Assembly (NCBI GenBank): GCA_910579225.1
Contig: CAJTTI010000013.1
Location: 40,508-104,507, forward strand
DNA length: 64,000 bases
Origin: an uncultured Lachnospiraceae bacterium
GTDB taxonomy: Bacteria > Bacillota > Clostridia > Lachnospirales > Lachnospiraceae
Reading direction: 5' to 3'
In this document: in pieces, positions 63,847 through 64,000 of the stretch
Position numbering within the stretch: the stretch's first letter is position 1
Layout: each line of letters begins with the position of its first letter
Program-made: the position numbers and the translations under genes
The notes under the pieces: generated by a model
What the model saw: only the letters and a program-made list of their open reading frames with translations
Told to the model about the DNA's origin: nothing
Databases searched by the model: none

Positions 63847-63906
63847 CTGTTGTCAGTTTCGTCTGCAGGCTGGAGAATGCTCTTTCCTGTTAACATCTGA
63901 CAACAG
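63847..63906. repeat. Inverted repeat after the UbiA operon
   Basis: CTGTTGTCAG (63847-63856) and CTGACAACAG (63897-63906) are perfect 10-bp arms with a 40-nt loop, 15 nt after the last stop codon. There is no T-tract, so its role as terminator is uncertain. GTCCGG / CCGGAC (63906-63911 and about 63929-63934) overlaps it. From 63935 to 64000 only AT-rich sequence is seen. Confidence 0.5.
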
Positions 63907-64000
63907 TCCGGACAGGCAGATATTCTTTCCGGACATTATGTATAGAAATTTGCCCAAAAATTTTCTGTGAAATCTTGCATATTCCAGAAAAAGTGCTATA

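Noticed and set aside
1..64000. CRISPR arrays, tRNA or rRNA genes, insertion sequences, phage genes
   Set aside because: Looked for spaced repeats, cloverleaf-like sequences, transposase and phage motifs; none was convincing. The only tandem repeat is the two-copy leader at 20427-20634.

Overview
The window is chromosomal DNA of a low-GC Gram-positive anaerobe, most likely a gut member of the Lachnospiraceae (Clostridia). The reasons are consensus sigma-A promoters, strong AGGAGG ribosome sites, many lipoproteins and no outer-membrane genes, a glycolytic run gap-pgk-tpiA...gpmI...eno, an Rrf2/NifS/NifU/MnmA operon, an anaerobic CbiK under a cobalamin riboswitch, oxygen-sensitive two-subunit serine dehydratase, a BceRSAB module and a SpoVB-like flippase. 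No rRNA, tRNA, CRISPR array, prophage or insertion sequence was seen. The species cannot be fixed from the sequence alone.

Layout. 1-6105: sugar ABC transporter (permease cut by the window edge, binding protein), a GH31 alpha-glycosidase and two AraC regulators, together an alpha-glucoside-type utilisation locus. 6112-15932: lower glycolysis on the minus strand (gap, pgk, tpiA, then a lipoprotein, an aldo/keto reductase, gpmI, a membrane protein with a sigma-factor-like head and SH3 tail, eno). 16277-20719: a PHP phosphatase, then the iscR-iscS-iscU-mnmA operon for sulfur mobilisation and tRNA thiolation, preceded by a promoter, a palindromic operator and a tandemly duplicated 104-nt structured leader. 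20760-23387: flippase and DAHP synthase. 23555-30264: riboswitch-controlled corrinoid/cobalt operon (double CbiK lipoprotein, NEAT-like protein, BtuF/C/D-like transporter), with divergent cbiL and a two-gene ABC exporter to 32749.

32797-43420: a nickel/peptide-type ABC operon, two paralogous methyltransferases, a chemoreceptor and a second family-5 binding protein. A shared GGGATATT-containing element just upstream of three promoters suggests one regulon. 43424-46838: a small nucleic-acid repair and defence patch (HD-Pnk, RNA ligase, broken MBL gene, Mrr). 47069-49939: amino-acid symporter plus L-serine dehydratase. 49989-57633: BceRSAB-type peptide sensing and resistance module, then a large hybrid histidine kinase. 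57813-63831: a four-gene operon (UbiA-like prenyltransferase, rifampin-phosphotransferase-like dikinase, AMP-forming ligase, GNAT) whose product I cannot name.

The strongest candidates for something undescribed are the duplicated leader RNA before iscR, the UbiA/dikinase/ligase/GNAT operon, and the three-promoter element of the transporter/methyltransferase region. All functions are read from motifs and context; no database search was possible.
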